A DNA stretch of 64,000 nucleotides from Ketobacter sp036337295 (GTDB lineage: Bacteria > Pseudomonadota > Gammaproteobacteria > Pseudomonadales > Ketobacteraceae). Position numbers and translations under genes: made by a program. Location: positions 1,116,001 to 1,180,000 of the forward strand of contig JAYZEN010000001.1 in NCBI GenBank assembly GCA_036337295.1, read 5' to 3'. The notes beneath the pieces are model-generated. The model saw only the letters and a program-made list of their open reading frames with translations. It was not told where the DNA came from and ran no database searches. Positions within the stretch are counted from its first letter, which is position 1, and each line of letters begins with the position of its first letter. Of the stretch, positions 17,203 to 26,617 are shown piece by piece.

Positions 17203-18696
17203 ATGCGCACTCATAATGCTGCACCCTCTGCCTTATCATTTTTAGAATCACTCCGTGACATCGGCTACTCATTGGAAACAGCAGTCGCTGATATACTGGA
17301 TAACTCGATTACAGCAAAGGCTTCAGAAATTCAAATTCTTTTGAATGTTAACTCATTATCTGCCGAGATTGCAGTTATAGATAATGGAACAGGAATGACT
17401 GAAGAAGAGCTAATCGAAGCTATGCGGCCCGGTAGCAAAAACCCTCTAGACTCCCGTTCAAAAAATGACCTTGGGCGCTTTGGCCTTGGATTAAAAACAG
17501 CATCATTCTCTCAATGCCGTCGCCTGACAGTAGTTACACGTAAACACAAAACACTGTCTGCCGCTCAATGGGATATGGATTTTGTTGCCCAGCAGGAGAA
17601 AGATGAATGGACACTTCAAATTCCTGAAGGAGAAGAGATCAACAGAATACCTTATGCTGATCATGTGCCCGAGACTGGAACCCTCGTGCTGTGGGAAAAG
17701 CTCGATAGACTGGAAGATGCAACCGAAAACACTCCACTCGAAGATCACTTATACGAGAGATTCGATACAGTTAGAAAGCACGTAGAACTCATATTCCATC
17801 GATTTCTGGAAGGCGAGCGCCCCTTTAACAAAGTGAAGGTGACTATTAATGGTGAACCCATTGCACCATTTGATCCATTCAATTCCAAACACCCTGCAAC
17901 GATTCTTCTGCCTGAGGAAATTATCCAAGTACGGGGCGCAGCTGTAAAAATCCAGCCTTATGTATTACCACACCATAAAAAGACAACACCCGAGGAATGG
18001 GCGAAATACGGTGGTGATGCTGGCTACCTCAAAAACCAAGGCTTCTACGTATACCGAGCTGGCAGGCTTATCATCTATGGAACATGGTTCCGTCTTGCCC
18101 AGCAGGCTGAATTAACCAAACTATCCAGAGTCCGGGTTGACATGCCGAACGAGCTTGACCACCTCTGGAAAATTGACGTCAAAAAAGCATCCGCACAACC
18201 ACCACTGGTAGTTCGTGAAAGACTGAAAAAAATAATCGAACGAATCGGTGGCGCCTCCAACAAAGTATATACCCAAAGAGGAATAAAGCTTACACAACCT
18301 AACATCAATGCAATATGGGCAAGAAGAGTTAATAAAAACGAAATCAGTTACGAGATCGATTTACAACATCCCGCAGTAATGGGGTTTTACGAGATGCTGG
18401 ATGAAGATCAAGCTAAAAAATTTGACTCCCTTGTGAAAGTCTTCGGTGAATACCTACCAATTGATAGCCTTTTCCATGACGTCGCAGAGCAACCTGAAAA
18501 CATGCTTTCAGACTGTTGCGATGCTGAAAGTTTGAAAAGCCTGCTAGAGCTTACATGCGTATTATATAGACAAAAATATCCAAAAATTGAAAACAAGGAT
18601 ATTCTGGAGCGTCTAAAGAAAACCGAGCCTTTCAAATCTAACTACAAAGCAACACAATTCTTGCTAGAGAGTGAATTCCCAGAGAGGCTGAAATAA
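17203..18696 (+). CDS. GHKL ATPase (MORC/MutL-like) of a defence operon
   Basis: A 497-residue ATPase. The N-terminal GHKL fold has ADILDNS (Asn about 34), IDNGTGM (D-x-G-x-G, about 60-64) and GRFGLGLKTAS (about 91-101), all intact, so ATP binding is expected. The middle segment with HHKKTTPEEWAKYGG and NQGFYVYRAGRLIIYGTWF is typical of prokaryotic MORC/paraMORC proteins with an S5-like domain. ATG 17203 sits 7 bp after GGAGG. It begins an operon with Z1, nuclease-fold and AIPR genes; comparative genomics by Iyer, Abhiman and Aravind linked such ATPases to restriction-modification operons. AT-rich relative to the flanks, suggesting transfer. Confidence 0.85.
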   Translation: MRTHNAAPSALSFLESLRDIGYSLETAVADILDNSITAKASEIQILLNVNSLSAEIAVIDNGTGMTEEELIEAMRPGSKNPLDSRSKNDLGRFGLGLKTASFSQCRRLTVVTRKHKTLSAAQWDMDFVAQQEKDEWTLQIPEGEEINRIPYADHVPETGTLVLWEKLDRLEDATENTPLEDHLYERFDTVRKHVELIFHRFLEGERPFNKVKVTINGEPIAPFDPFNSKHPATILLPEEIIQVRGAAVKIQPYVLPHHKKTTPEEWAKYGGDAGYLKNQGFYVYRAGRLIIYGTWFRLAQQAELTKLSRVRVDMPNELDHLWKIDVKKASAQPPLVVRERLKKIIERIGGASNKVYTQRGIKLTQPNINAIWARRVNKNEISYEIDLQHPAVMGFYEMLDEDQAKKFDSLVKVFGEYLPIDSLFHDVAEQPENMLSDCCDAESLKSLLELTCVLYRQKYPKIENKDILERLKKTEPFKSNYKATQFLLESEFPERLK

Positions 18697-21428
18697 TGGA
18701 AGAACAACGTCGATATGATCACCTGAAATCAGCAGTCACAAAATTACTTAGCGACGATGAACTTCCGTTACCTACATCGAATCAAATAAGGAATGTAATA
18801 AGTGAGTATAGAACAGCTTCTTTTTATAGGGTATCCGATGAGCTAGCCGAAAAGATGGCACGTGAGCTGGAAACATCTCTTGGCATCACGATGGACATTG
18901 GTAGCGTTATAACTGAGAAAGGGTACGTGGAGTGGTTAACTTCAGCAAAAGCAAAGATAGAACCGTACTACTGGGAGCGGTATAGAGAACTTCTAGAGAA
19001 CAAACACTTTCCACCCAAAGTACTGGCTAAGCTGGACGAAGTCACTGATAAGATATTAGGGTTGCTTGGCAACCCTAAAGAAGATGGACCGTGGGATAGG
19101 AGAGGAATGGTTGTGGGCCATGTCCAATCAGGGAAGACAGCAAACTACACAGGTTTAATTTGCAAGGCAGCTGACGCAGGCTATCGATTAGTAGTGGTAA
19201 TTGCTGGCATTCATAACAACCTTCGAAATCAAACCCAGCAAAGAATCGATGAAGGCTTTATAGGGAAAGATTCAGGTCGATTAGTAACAGGAAAAGAGAA
19301 TCGCTATATAGGCGTTGGCAAAATAGACACGCGAAATATCCCTGTTTCCCTAACTAGCTCTTTGAGAGATTTCAACAAAAGAGAAGCCGAGACAAATGCA
19401 TTTGAATTAAGGAACTTAAATGTTCCTGTTGTATTGGTCATAAAAAAGAACACCAGCACACTAAAAAACCTTGTCAATTGGCTAAAAGAGCACAATGCTA
19501 GGGGTGGCACCCAACTGATAGATGCCCCTATGCTACTAATTGATGATGAAGCAGATAATGCTTCGATTGATATAAGCAAACCCAAAGAGGAAGCATCTAG
19601 AATTAATTCTCAGATACGTGAACTTCTCCAGCAGTTTCACAGGAGCTGCTACATCGGTTATACGGCTACACCATTTGCAAATATTTTTATTGATCCAAGT
19701 AACGAACATGAAATGTTAGGGGCTGATCTTTTCCCTAGAAACTTTATCGTAGGGCTAGATGCTCCTGACAATTATTTTGGTGCCAATAAAATATTTAGCG
19801 AAGAATCAAACATCATTCGTACAATAGATGACAATGAAGATCTGATACCTGTAAAGCACAAAAACCAACACGAGCTATCTGATTTACCGAATTCGTTAAA
19901 AATTTCTGTGCGCACATTCATATTATGCAGATCAATTAGAATGTTGCGAGGGAACAAAAACACCCATAACTCCATGCTAGTAAACGCTTCGCGCTTTACT
20001 AGCGTGCAAAGTGAGTTAAGAAACAGCATTCACGGTTTGCTTGGAAACATAGTAAGACATATTCGATTCAATTTCAGAAAAGAAGAAAATGAAGCATTGA
20101 AGGATGAAGAAATCTCTGCGCTGCATGAAGCATGGCAGAATGAATATTCTAACTTAGAGTTTAAATGGAATGACATTCAACCTACTTTGCTCGATGCTGC
20201 TGCACCCATTTCTGTAATAGAGGTGAACAGTAAAAGCGCAGGGAAACTAAATTACTCTGATCACCCGGAAGGGCTTAATGTTATCGCTGTAGGGGGATTC
20301 AGCCTGTCACGTGGATTCACACTAGAAGGCCTTTCAATAAGTTATTTTCTCAGAAACTCAATTATGTATGACACTCTGCTACAGATGGGACGCTGGTTTG
20401 GCTATCGACAGGGGTATGAGGATTTATGCAGAATTTGGATGTCACAGGAGGCTGTAGGATGGTATGGGCATATAGCAGAATCCATTGAGGAACTACGTGA
20501 TGAAATCAGGAAAATGCAGAAGCAAAACCGAACCCCACGAGACTTTGGCCTAAAAGTTAGAAGCCACCCAGATTCACTAATTGTAACAGCCCGAAACAAG
20601 ATGGGAAGCAGCAAGAACGTGCCCGTCAAAATAGGACTTGGAAATCAATTTATCGAAACATCCATTCTGGCCAAAAACCCGAAAATTATTGAAGCAAACA
20701 GAAATGTTGCACGAAAGCTAGTATCAGATCTCGGAACAAACTCATACGACATGAGCATGCCAAAAGGAAATTACTTATGGCAAAAGGTAGATGCTAAAGT
20801 TGTGATGGACTTTATTTCGGGTTTTACCAATCATAAAAACTCCCTATATACTGAAAGTGGGCCTGTAGTTGAATATATTAATCAACGCGCTGATAACGAA
20901 CTAAAGCATTGGGATGTGGCCATCATCAGCACAACTGAAGGCCAGGAAGATGACATCCTCGGACTCTTGGTAAAACGGCAGAATCGAACCGAAAGCAAGC
21001 GAACTCTCTCCAAAACCGATTACCTTATTGTTACCGAAAAACAGCGCATTGCTGATGCAGCCATGGAAGCTATTGGCCTTGAAGAACACCTAGTCGAGAC
21101 AATAAAAAGCGACTTTATAGAAGAGCAGAAGGCGAGAACCAAGCGGGAAGGCAAGCCACCAAGAAATGGGCGTTATACGATACCTGGAAGAAAATATCGA
21201 GAACATCGTAAAACTCCGCTTTTGATTATTCATCTCCTAACAATCAACAAGCCAAAAGCTGAAGGGGAACTTAGGGAACCATCAATTGACAAAGGCGTAG
21301 TTGGTTGGAGTATCAGCTTTCCAGAAACCCAATACGAGGAGAAAACAGTTGAGTACATAGTAAACACCACATGGTGGAAGGAAAACTATGGTGATGACTT
21401 CGATGATGAGAGTTTAGAAGATGAGTGA
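18696..21428 (+). CDS. Z1-domain SF2-helicase-like protein
   Basis: A 910-residue P-loop protein. Walker A is GHVQSGKTAN (about 141-150), Walker B is LLIDDEADNAS (about 281-290), the next helicase motif is GYTATPFAN (about 321-329), and the C-terminal RecA-like lobe has GGFSLSRGFTLEGL and QMGRWFGYRQGY (about 527-568). These define the Z1 domain family, a superfamily-2 helicase branch found in phage-defence operons. The start ATG overlaps the GHKL stop (TAATG). It probably translocates on DNA and works with the neighbouring GHKL ATPase and nuclease. Confidence 0.88.
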   Translation: MEEQRRYDHLKSAVTKLLSDDELPLPTSNQIRNVISEYRTASFYRVSDELAEKMARELETSLGITMDIGSVITEKGYVEWLTSAKAKIEPYYWERYRELLENKHFPPKVLAKLDEVTDKILGLLGNPKEDGPWDRRGMVVGHVQSGKTANYTGLICKAADAGYRLVVVIAGIHNNLRNQTQQRIDEGFIGKDSGRLVTGKENRYIGVGKIDTRNIPVSLTSSLRDFNKREAETNAFELRNLNVPVVLVIKKNTSTLKNLVNWLKEHNARGGTQLIDAPMLLIDDEADNASIDISKPKEEASRINSQIRELLQQFHRSCYIGYTATPFANIFIDPSNEHEMLGADLFPRNFIVGLDAPDNYFGANKIFSEESNIIRTIDDNEDLIPVKHKNQHELSDLPNSLKISVRTFILCRSIRMLRGNKNTHNSMLVNASRFTSVQSELRNSIHGLLGNIVRHIRFNFRKEENEALKDEEISALHEAWQNEYSNLEFKWNDIQPTLLDAAAPISVIEVNSKSAGKLNYSDHPEGLNVIAVGGFSLSRGFTLEGLSISYFLRNSIMYDTLLQMGRWFGYRQGYEDLCRIWMSQEAVGWYGHIAESIEELRDEIRKMQKQNRTPRDFGLKVRSHPDSLIVTARNKMGSSKNVPVKIGLGNQFIETSILAKNPKIIEANRNVARKLVSDLGTNSYDMSMPKGNYLWQKVDAKVVMDFISGFTNHKNSLYTESGPVVEYINQRADNELKHWDVAIISTTEGQEDDILGLLVKRQNRTESKRTLSKTDYLIVTEKQRIADAAMEAIGLEEHLVETIKSDFIEEQKARTKREGKPPRNGRYTIPGRKYREHRKTPLLIIHLLTINKPKAEGELREPSIDKGVVGWSISFPETQYEEKTVEYIVNTTWWKENYGDDFDDESLEDE

Positions 21429-22416
21429 TCCGTGGTCCAGCATTGAGATTCCAGCCAGCACAGCTGCCAACGCAAGAAGAGCTGACATGGAACACCCCCA
21501 CGATTTCTTTTGGGCATTGGATACTGAAGGGCACTGCTTATTCGTTCTAGAATACCCAAAGGAAATATCTATCAGTGATAAAAAGCCCCATCTAAATGGG
21601 ATAAAAGTAATCGATTATGCATCTAGTGAATCTTCAAGAAAAAAATTAATTCTATCTTTGCGTCAAAATGAGCATAGAGAAGTTTTTTATCGTCTCTGCA
21701 CTGATGTTCTAGAGGCTACCCAAAACTGCATTGATTCCACATCTGCGTTACATGTAATGCTTAGAAGAACTTGGCGATGGCATCAACTATTACGGGGCGA
21801 GCGTGATGGACGCCTCAGCCCAGAGGCTCAAAAGGGGTTGATCGGGGAAATTGATTGCCTAGCAAGCATTGCCTTAGTGCATTTTAATCCATCTGAAGCT
21901 TTGTCGTTTTGGGAAGGGCCATCTGGATCACCAAAGGATTTTGTGATAGGAAAAACGTGCGTCGAAGTAAAAGCTAGGCTCGGCTCGGCTCAACCATTCA
22001 TTTCAATCACATCTGAGCATCAATTGGATTTAGGGAGATTTAATGACCTATTTCTCTACGTTCTCGATTTATCACCCGCAGCCAGATCCGATGAAGGTTC
22101 GTTTACGCTAAATGATTACGTAGATCGCACTTGGAATCTTATTCATAGTCGCGACCCCAGATCTGTCGAGATTTTCGAAGAAAAATTACTTGCACTTGGC
22201 TATCAAAGCGAGGACGACTATTCCGACCAGTACTGGATTCGCCTAGATTCACACGTCTACCAAGTCCATGAAAAATTTCCTTGTATTATTGACTCATCCT
22301 TACCCCCATCCGTCACTCATGTAAGCTACAGAATCGACCTTGGATCGATTCGAGACTATAAAATAGAACTATCAAGGCTGGAAGATAGGATAATAGGAAA
22401 AGGTAGTGATCGATAA
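21421..22416 (+). CDS. PD-(D/E)XK-family protein (DUF4420-like)
   Basis: A 331-residue protein with a restriction-endonuclease-like core: GLIGE (Glu about 143), then SPKDFVIG (Asp about 173) and CVEVKARLG (Glu-x-Lys about 182-184). The order Glu, Asp, Glu-x-Lys and the spacing match the putative PD-(D/E)XK family DUF4420, which accompanies Z1 and AIPR genes. The catalytic residues look intact, so nuclease activity is plausible. The start overlaps the Z1 gene by 8 bp and the end overlaps the AIPR gene by 11 bp. Confidence 0.8.
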   Translation: MSDPWSSIEIPASTAANARRADMEHPHDFFWALDTEGHCLFVLEYPKEISISDKKPHLNGIKVIDYASSESSRKKLILSLRQNEHREVFYRLCTDVLEATQNCIDSTSALHVMLRRTWRWHQLLRGERDGRLSPEAQKGLIGEIDCLASIALVHFNPSEALSFWEGPSGSPKDFVIGKTCVEVKARLGSAQPFISITSEHQLDLGRFNDLFLYVLDLSPAARSDEGSFTLNDYVDRTWNLIHSRDPRSVEIFEEKLLALGYQSEDDYSDQYWIRLDSHVYQVHEKFPCIIDSSLPPSVTHVSYRIDLGSIRDYKIELSRLEDRIIGKGSDR

Positions 22417-24469
22417 TATTGATGAATTTTTTCAAGATTTTTTTCAAGATATTCGGTCTTCAGCAGATGCAGACGGCGAATTCTTGGAGTCTTCTTTCGT
22501 TGAGATTTTTTGTAACTACTTAATTGATGCCGGAGAGTTTGACACTTACGATGCTGGTCATTACCGTGCCGCAAAGGGTATGCGCGTTGACGGTTATGCT
22601 GGCGACCCTGCTGAAGAAGACGGTGTCTTGACTCTGTTTATTTCAGATTTTATCCAAGATGACAAGCTAGGAACTCTCACTAAAACTGAGATGAGCGCCA
22701 TATTCAAGCGGCTAGAAAACTTCTACATAAAAGCAAGATCTCCCGAATTCAGCATCGAATTGGAAGAGACATCGGCTGGCTATGGCATCGCTGCACTTAT
22801 TAGCGCGCGAGCAGATATCGTTCGCAGAGTTCGTTTTTTTCTATTGAGCAATCGAAAGCTGAGCGAGCGCGTCAAAGGAATCGAAGAGGGCATGATAGGA
22901 GGAATCCCCGTTACTTACCATGTATGGGATATTTCTAGGCTACACCGAATGGTCATGTCAGGAAAAGGCAAAGAAGATATGGATATCGACTTTGCTGAAG
23001 AATACAGACAGTCACTTCCATGCTTACCTGCCCACCTTACAGATGCATCATATGAAGCCTATCTAGCAGTTGTACCCGGAGAACTACTTGCAAGCATATA
23101 TGAAAAATGGGGCACCCGTCTCCTAGAACAGAATGTGCGCTGTTTTCTCCAAGCCAGAAGTAATGTAAACAAGGGAATTCGCAGTACAATATTGGGCGAA
23201 CCTGAAATGTTCTTTGCGTACAATAATGGAGTCACTGCAACCGCTGAGTCTGTGGAGCTAATAGAAGACAACGGACAGCAAGCCATCCGAAGCATTCGAA
23301 ACCTTCAGATTGTGAATGGCGGCCAAACAACTGCATCGATTTTTTCAGCAAGAAAAAAAGACACGGCTGATCTGAGTTCCATTTTCGTCCAGATGAAATT
23401 ATCGGTAATCCCACCAGACAAAACTATCGATGTAGTTCCGAAAATTTCCGAGTACGCCAATAGCCAGAATCGTGTTAATGCTGCTGATTTCTTTTCCAAT
23501 CACCCTTACCATATTCGTTTGGAAGAGTTTTCCAGGCGCCTTTGGGCTCCATCCACTGAAGGCTCATTCAAAGAAACAAAATGGTTCTATGAACGTGCAC
23601 GAGGCCAATATCTTGATGAGCAAACGTATAAGACACCTTCCCAAAAAAGAAAGTTTCAAGAAGAATACCCTCGAGCACAGATGTTTAGTAAAACCGATCT
23701 TGCAAAATTTGAAAATGTTTGGCGATTAGTACCTCACATCGTTAGCCAAGGAGCCCAGAAGAATTTTTCTAACTTTGCTAATTTTATCGGCAAGGAGTGG
23801 GATTCAGAAGAGAATCACTTTAATGAGTTTTACTACAAGTGCCTGATAGGAAAAGCCATCATATTTAAACGACTAGAAAAAATCATATCAAATTTGAATT
23901 GGTACAAGCAGGACCCTGGCTACCGCGCCAATATTGTCGCTTACACGCTTTCTTGGATTGGAAACCATGCACAATCAAAGGATAAATCAGTTAATTTTTT
24001 AGAGATTTGGGCAAAGCAAAACTTAACAGACCCATTAGTTACCGGAATGGAAATTATCGCCAAGGAAGTGCGAAGTTGTCTAGTTGACACACCAGCAGGT
24101 ATATCAAACGTTACTGAGTGGGCTAAAAAGCCAGGTTGCTGGGACCGTATTAGAGAGGTTGAAATTCCCCTTCACGCATCTTTTGAAAAGGAACTTGTTA
24201 ACCAAGGTTCAATGATAGACAGAAAAAAAGCTGCCTCCAGAACACAAAAAATTGACAACGGAATCAGAGCTCAAGCGAAGGTCGTTGAAATTGGGGGTGA
24301 CGGTTGGCGCCAAATTCTAAATTGGGCCATAGCCCAGAACCTTATAGGGAGCAAGGATGAGGAAATACTAATGATTGCATCTCAAATACCTTCAAAGATT
24401 CCTACAGAAAAGCAAAGTATTCACCTGTTAAAACTACTTCAAGCATTCAAGCAAGAGGGATGGCGTTAG
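22406..24469 (+). CDS. AIPR (abortive infection phage resistance) family protein
   Basis: A 687-residue protein. The AIPR core is clear in EMFFAYNNGVTATAES, NLQIVNGGQTTASIFSARKK and VPKISEYANSQNRVNAADFFSN (about 270-370). AIPR proteins were first noticed in lactococcal abortive-infection systems. The start is GTG 22406, overlapping the upstream gene by 11 bp and preceded by AGGAAAAGG. It ends 26 bp before the convergent DNA methyltransferase gene. Within the operon it is likely the effector or an accessory nuclease-like factor; its molecular activity is not established. Confidence 0.85.
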   Translation: MIDNIDEFFQDFFQDIRSSADADGEFLESSFVEIFCNYLIDAGEFDTYDAGHYRAAKGMRVDGYAGDPAEEDGVLTLFISDFIQDDKLGTLTKTEMSAIFKRLENFYIKARSPEFSIELEETSAGYGIAALISARADIVRRVRFFLLSNRKLSERVKGIEEGMIGGIPVTYHVWDISRLHRMVMSGKGKEDMDIDFAEEYRQSLPCLPAHLTDASYEAYLAVVPGELLASIYEKWGTRLLEQNVRCFLQARSNVNKGIRSTILGEPEMFFAYNNGVTATAESVELIEDNGQQAIRSIRNLQIVNGGQTTASIFSARKKDTADLSSIFVQMKLSVIPPDKTIDVVPKISEYANSQNRVNAADFFSNHPYHIRLEEFSRRLWAPSTEGSFKETKWFYERARGQYLDEQTYKTPSQKRKFQEEYPRAQMFSKTDLAKFENVWRLVPHIVSQGAQKNFSNFANFIGKEWDSEENHFNEFYYKCLIGKAIIFKRLEKIISNLNWYKQDPGYRANIVAYTLSWIGNHAQSKDKSVNFLEIWAKQNLTDPLVTGMEIIAKEVRSCLVDTPAGISNVTEWAKKPGCWDRIREVEIPLHASFEKELVNQGSMIDRKKAASRTQKIDNGIRAQAKVVEIGGDGWRQILNWAIAQNLIGSKDEEILMIASQIPSKIPTEKQSIHLLKLLQAFKQEGWR

Positions 24470-24494
24470 CCAAACAACGCACACCCCATAATCA

Positions 24495-26084
24495 CTATAG
24501 AACACTTGCAATATCTGCAACCACTTCTGCTATTTGATTGGCAAGATAAGGTGGAACTGCATTCCCGACTTGTACGTACTGCTGAGTCCGATTTCCTACA
24601 AAAAAGTAATTATCAGGAAATGTCTGAATTCTTGCCGCTTCACGAACAGTTAAACTACGGCATTGAGCCGGGTCATAGTGAATAAAATAATGACCATCTT
24701 TTGAAATATGACTTGTAACAGTGGTAGCAACTTTATTGGCTAACTGGACTCTAAACCTATCTATAAAATGCCCACTTTTCCAGTTAGCATGATTTGGAGC
24801 CAATATCCGGGGGAATTGCGCAGCTTTTGGAGCCAAACCTGAACCATTTGGATCAATGATAGAAAAACAGGCGCTGAACAAGTATCTATGCAGATCGCTA
24901 GACATATGCCCCCTGGTGTCGTGATTGTAGATCTCCCTTCGCCCCTGGGGATCCAAATACCAATTTCGCAGATTTCGTGGCAATCCACGAGTTATGGGCA
25001 CCTGCTGGGGCTGTGCCCAGTTAGATCCGCGATCGAGCTTTTTCTTTTTCATCTTGGAGGCAACCTTAAGCATTAGCTCTGCAACCTCCTCATTTCCTCC
25101 CACCTTAACTGACTCTACAACTTTATCTAGTCCTGTGTTAATAGAGCTTAACCAATTCTCCCAAGAATCCTGACTCTTGGATAAACCACTTCTTAGAGCA
25201 GGCAGGTCGTCAATCACGTCCCGAATATTAGGAGCAGGCTTTTCCTCCAGAATTCCAGGGTTCACTAGTGAAGCCACATCGCTTTTTATTCCAAGCAAAA
25301 TCACTCTATGCCTGGCTTGCGGGACACCATAGTTTTCTGCTTTGAGCACAAAATCATGAGGATCTAGAGATTTATCAAACAGATCACTAGTGCTCTGCTC
25401 AGATTCAATAGCTAATGAATATATGACATATTCTTGCGGCCAATCACTAGAACGTAGCGCTTTCGCCGGGCACTGAAGATCTCTCCGTATGTCTTCAAAT
25501 ATCGACCTGCCACCTACCTTCGCAGATAACATGCCTTTGACATTTTCCATTACAAATATGGTCGGCCTAAACTTCGCGATAACCTTTAGATATTCCCGGT
25601 ATAGAAAGCTTCGATGATCTTTTTCCGCATCATAGCCCTCTATCCCCATATTCCTGGAGCGACCAACCAAAGAGTAAGCTTGGCACGGAGGCCCACCTAT
25701 AAGCACCCAGGGGCCTTTGTTTTTTCCTAGCGCCGCTTCAATAGCTGTGTTGATCGCTCTGTTATGTTCACCTAACGTAAATTGGCGAGCCTCTTCAGCT
25801 GCTAGCCTAGCCTCCTTTCTTACGGTGGAGTCTTTGTATAGCTCATCAGGAAGCTTTCCAAACTCCCCAGCAAGATAACGATAATAAACATCAGGAACTT
25901 CGCCCTCAGGAAACTGGCGATAGAAGGATCTCAACTGAAGTGTTCTATGTGCACTCTCTTCTTTTTCAATTGATAGTGCTATTTTAAAGGGGTGTTGGCC
26001 ACAGCTATCTTTGTACGCTGAGAAGCCTTCACCCAAACCACCCGGGCCAGCAAACAAGTCTATGATTTTAAAGCCATCTTTCAT
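24495..26084 (-). CDS. DNA cytosine-C5 methyltransferase
   Basis: A 529-residue C5-methyltransferase. Motif I is IDLFAGPGGLGEGF (about 8-21), motif IV with the catalytic cysteine is GGPPCQAYS (about 130-138, Cys about 134), motif VI is FVMENVKG (about 177-184), motif VIII is QARHRVILLG, and motifs IX-X are at the C-terminus (VREAARIQTFPDNYFF, QVGNAVPP). All ten-motif landmarks are intact. The variable region between VIII and IX is large (about 150 residues) and holds the target recognition domain. The specificity cannot be read from sequence. It is divergent from a Vsr nuclease (75 bp apart), which repairs deaminated 5-methylcytosine. Confidence 0.95.
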   Translation of the reverse strand: MKDGFKIIDLFAGPGGLGEGFSAYKDSCGQHPFKIALSIEKEESAHRTLQLRSFYRQFPEGEVPDVYYRYLAGEFGKLPDELYKDSTVRKEARLAAEEARQFTLGEHNRAINTAIEAALGKNKGPWVLIGGPPCQAYSLVGRSRNMGIEGYDAEKDHRSFLYREYLKVIAKFRPTIFVMENVKGMLSAKVGGRSIFEDIRRDLQCPAKALRSSDWPQEYVIYSLAIESEQSTSDLFDKSLDPHDFVLKAENYGVPQARHRVILLGIKSDVASLVNPGILEEKPAPNIRDVIDDLPALRSGLSKSQDSWENWLSSINTGLDKVVESVKVGGNEEVAELMLKVASKMKKKKLDRGSNWAQPQQVPITRGLPRNLRNWYLDPQGRREIYNHDTRGHMSSDLHRYLFSACFSIIDPNGSGLAPKAAQFPRILAPNHANWKSGHFIDRFRVQLANKVATTVTSHISKDGHYFIHYDPAQCRSLTVREAARIQTFPDNYFFVGNRTQQYVQVGNAVPPYLANQIAEVVADIASVL

Positions 26085-26158
26085 TATCGGTACGCCTGGA
26101 TTTTAATGCTGATACAGGATACCAGGAAATCGAGTGAAAACCAGGAATTACTTTCAGA

Positions 26159-26617
26159 ATGGTTGATATAGTTGACAAGTCCACACGCTCAAAAATGATG
26201 TCTGGTATTAAAGGAAAAGACACTAAACCAGAGATCATAATTCGAAAAGCTTTATTCAAAATGGGGTTTCGATACCGTATCCACAACACTCGCCTGCCTG
26301 GCAGGCCGGATATTGTCCTACCGAAATATCACGCTGTCATTCTGGTTAACGGTTGCTTTTGGCATGGACATAACTGTCACTTGTTTAAGTGGCCTTCTAC
26401 CCGTCCAGATTTTTGGAAAGAGAAGATTTGCTCTAATATAGAAAGGGACAAGAAAAACATATCAAAGCTCCACAAGGAAGGTTGGAAGACGTTAGTAATC
26501 TGGGAGTGCGCATTAAAAGGCAAACAAAAACAAGACTTCAACATTCTTATTAGAGTAGTATCAAACTGGATTCAGTTTGATACAGAAAGTGCGGAAATCC
26601 CACCTGTCGTCCTCTAG
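26159..26617 (+). CDS. vsr: Very short patch repair (Vsr) endonuclease
   Basis: A 152-residue Vsr-type nuclease that nicks beside T:G mismatches arising from deaminated 5-methylcytosine. Conserved features are STRSKMMSGIKGKDTKPE, PGRPDIVLP (catalytic Asp51) and NGCFWHGHNC (His69, His71). The position of E. coli His64 is Asn here, a common variant as I recall. It pairs with the adjacent methyltransferase. Its TAG stop (26615-26617) lies within a CTAG shared with the stop of the convergent methyltransferase-HNH gene. Confidence 0.93.
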   Translation: MVDIVDKSTRSKMMSGIKGKDTKPEIIIRKALFKMGFRYRIHNTRLPGRPDIVLPKYHAVILVNGCFWHGHNCHLFKWPSTRPDFWKEKICSNIERDKKNISKLHKEGWKTLVIWECALKGKQKQDFNILIRVVSNWIQFDTESAEIPPVVL

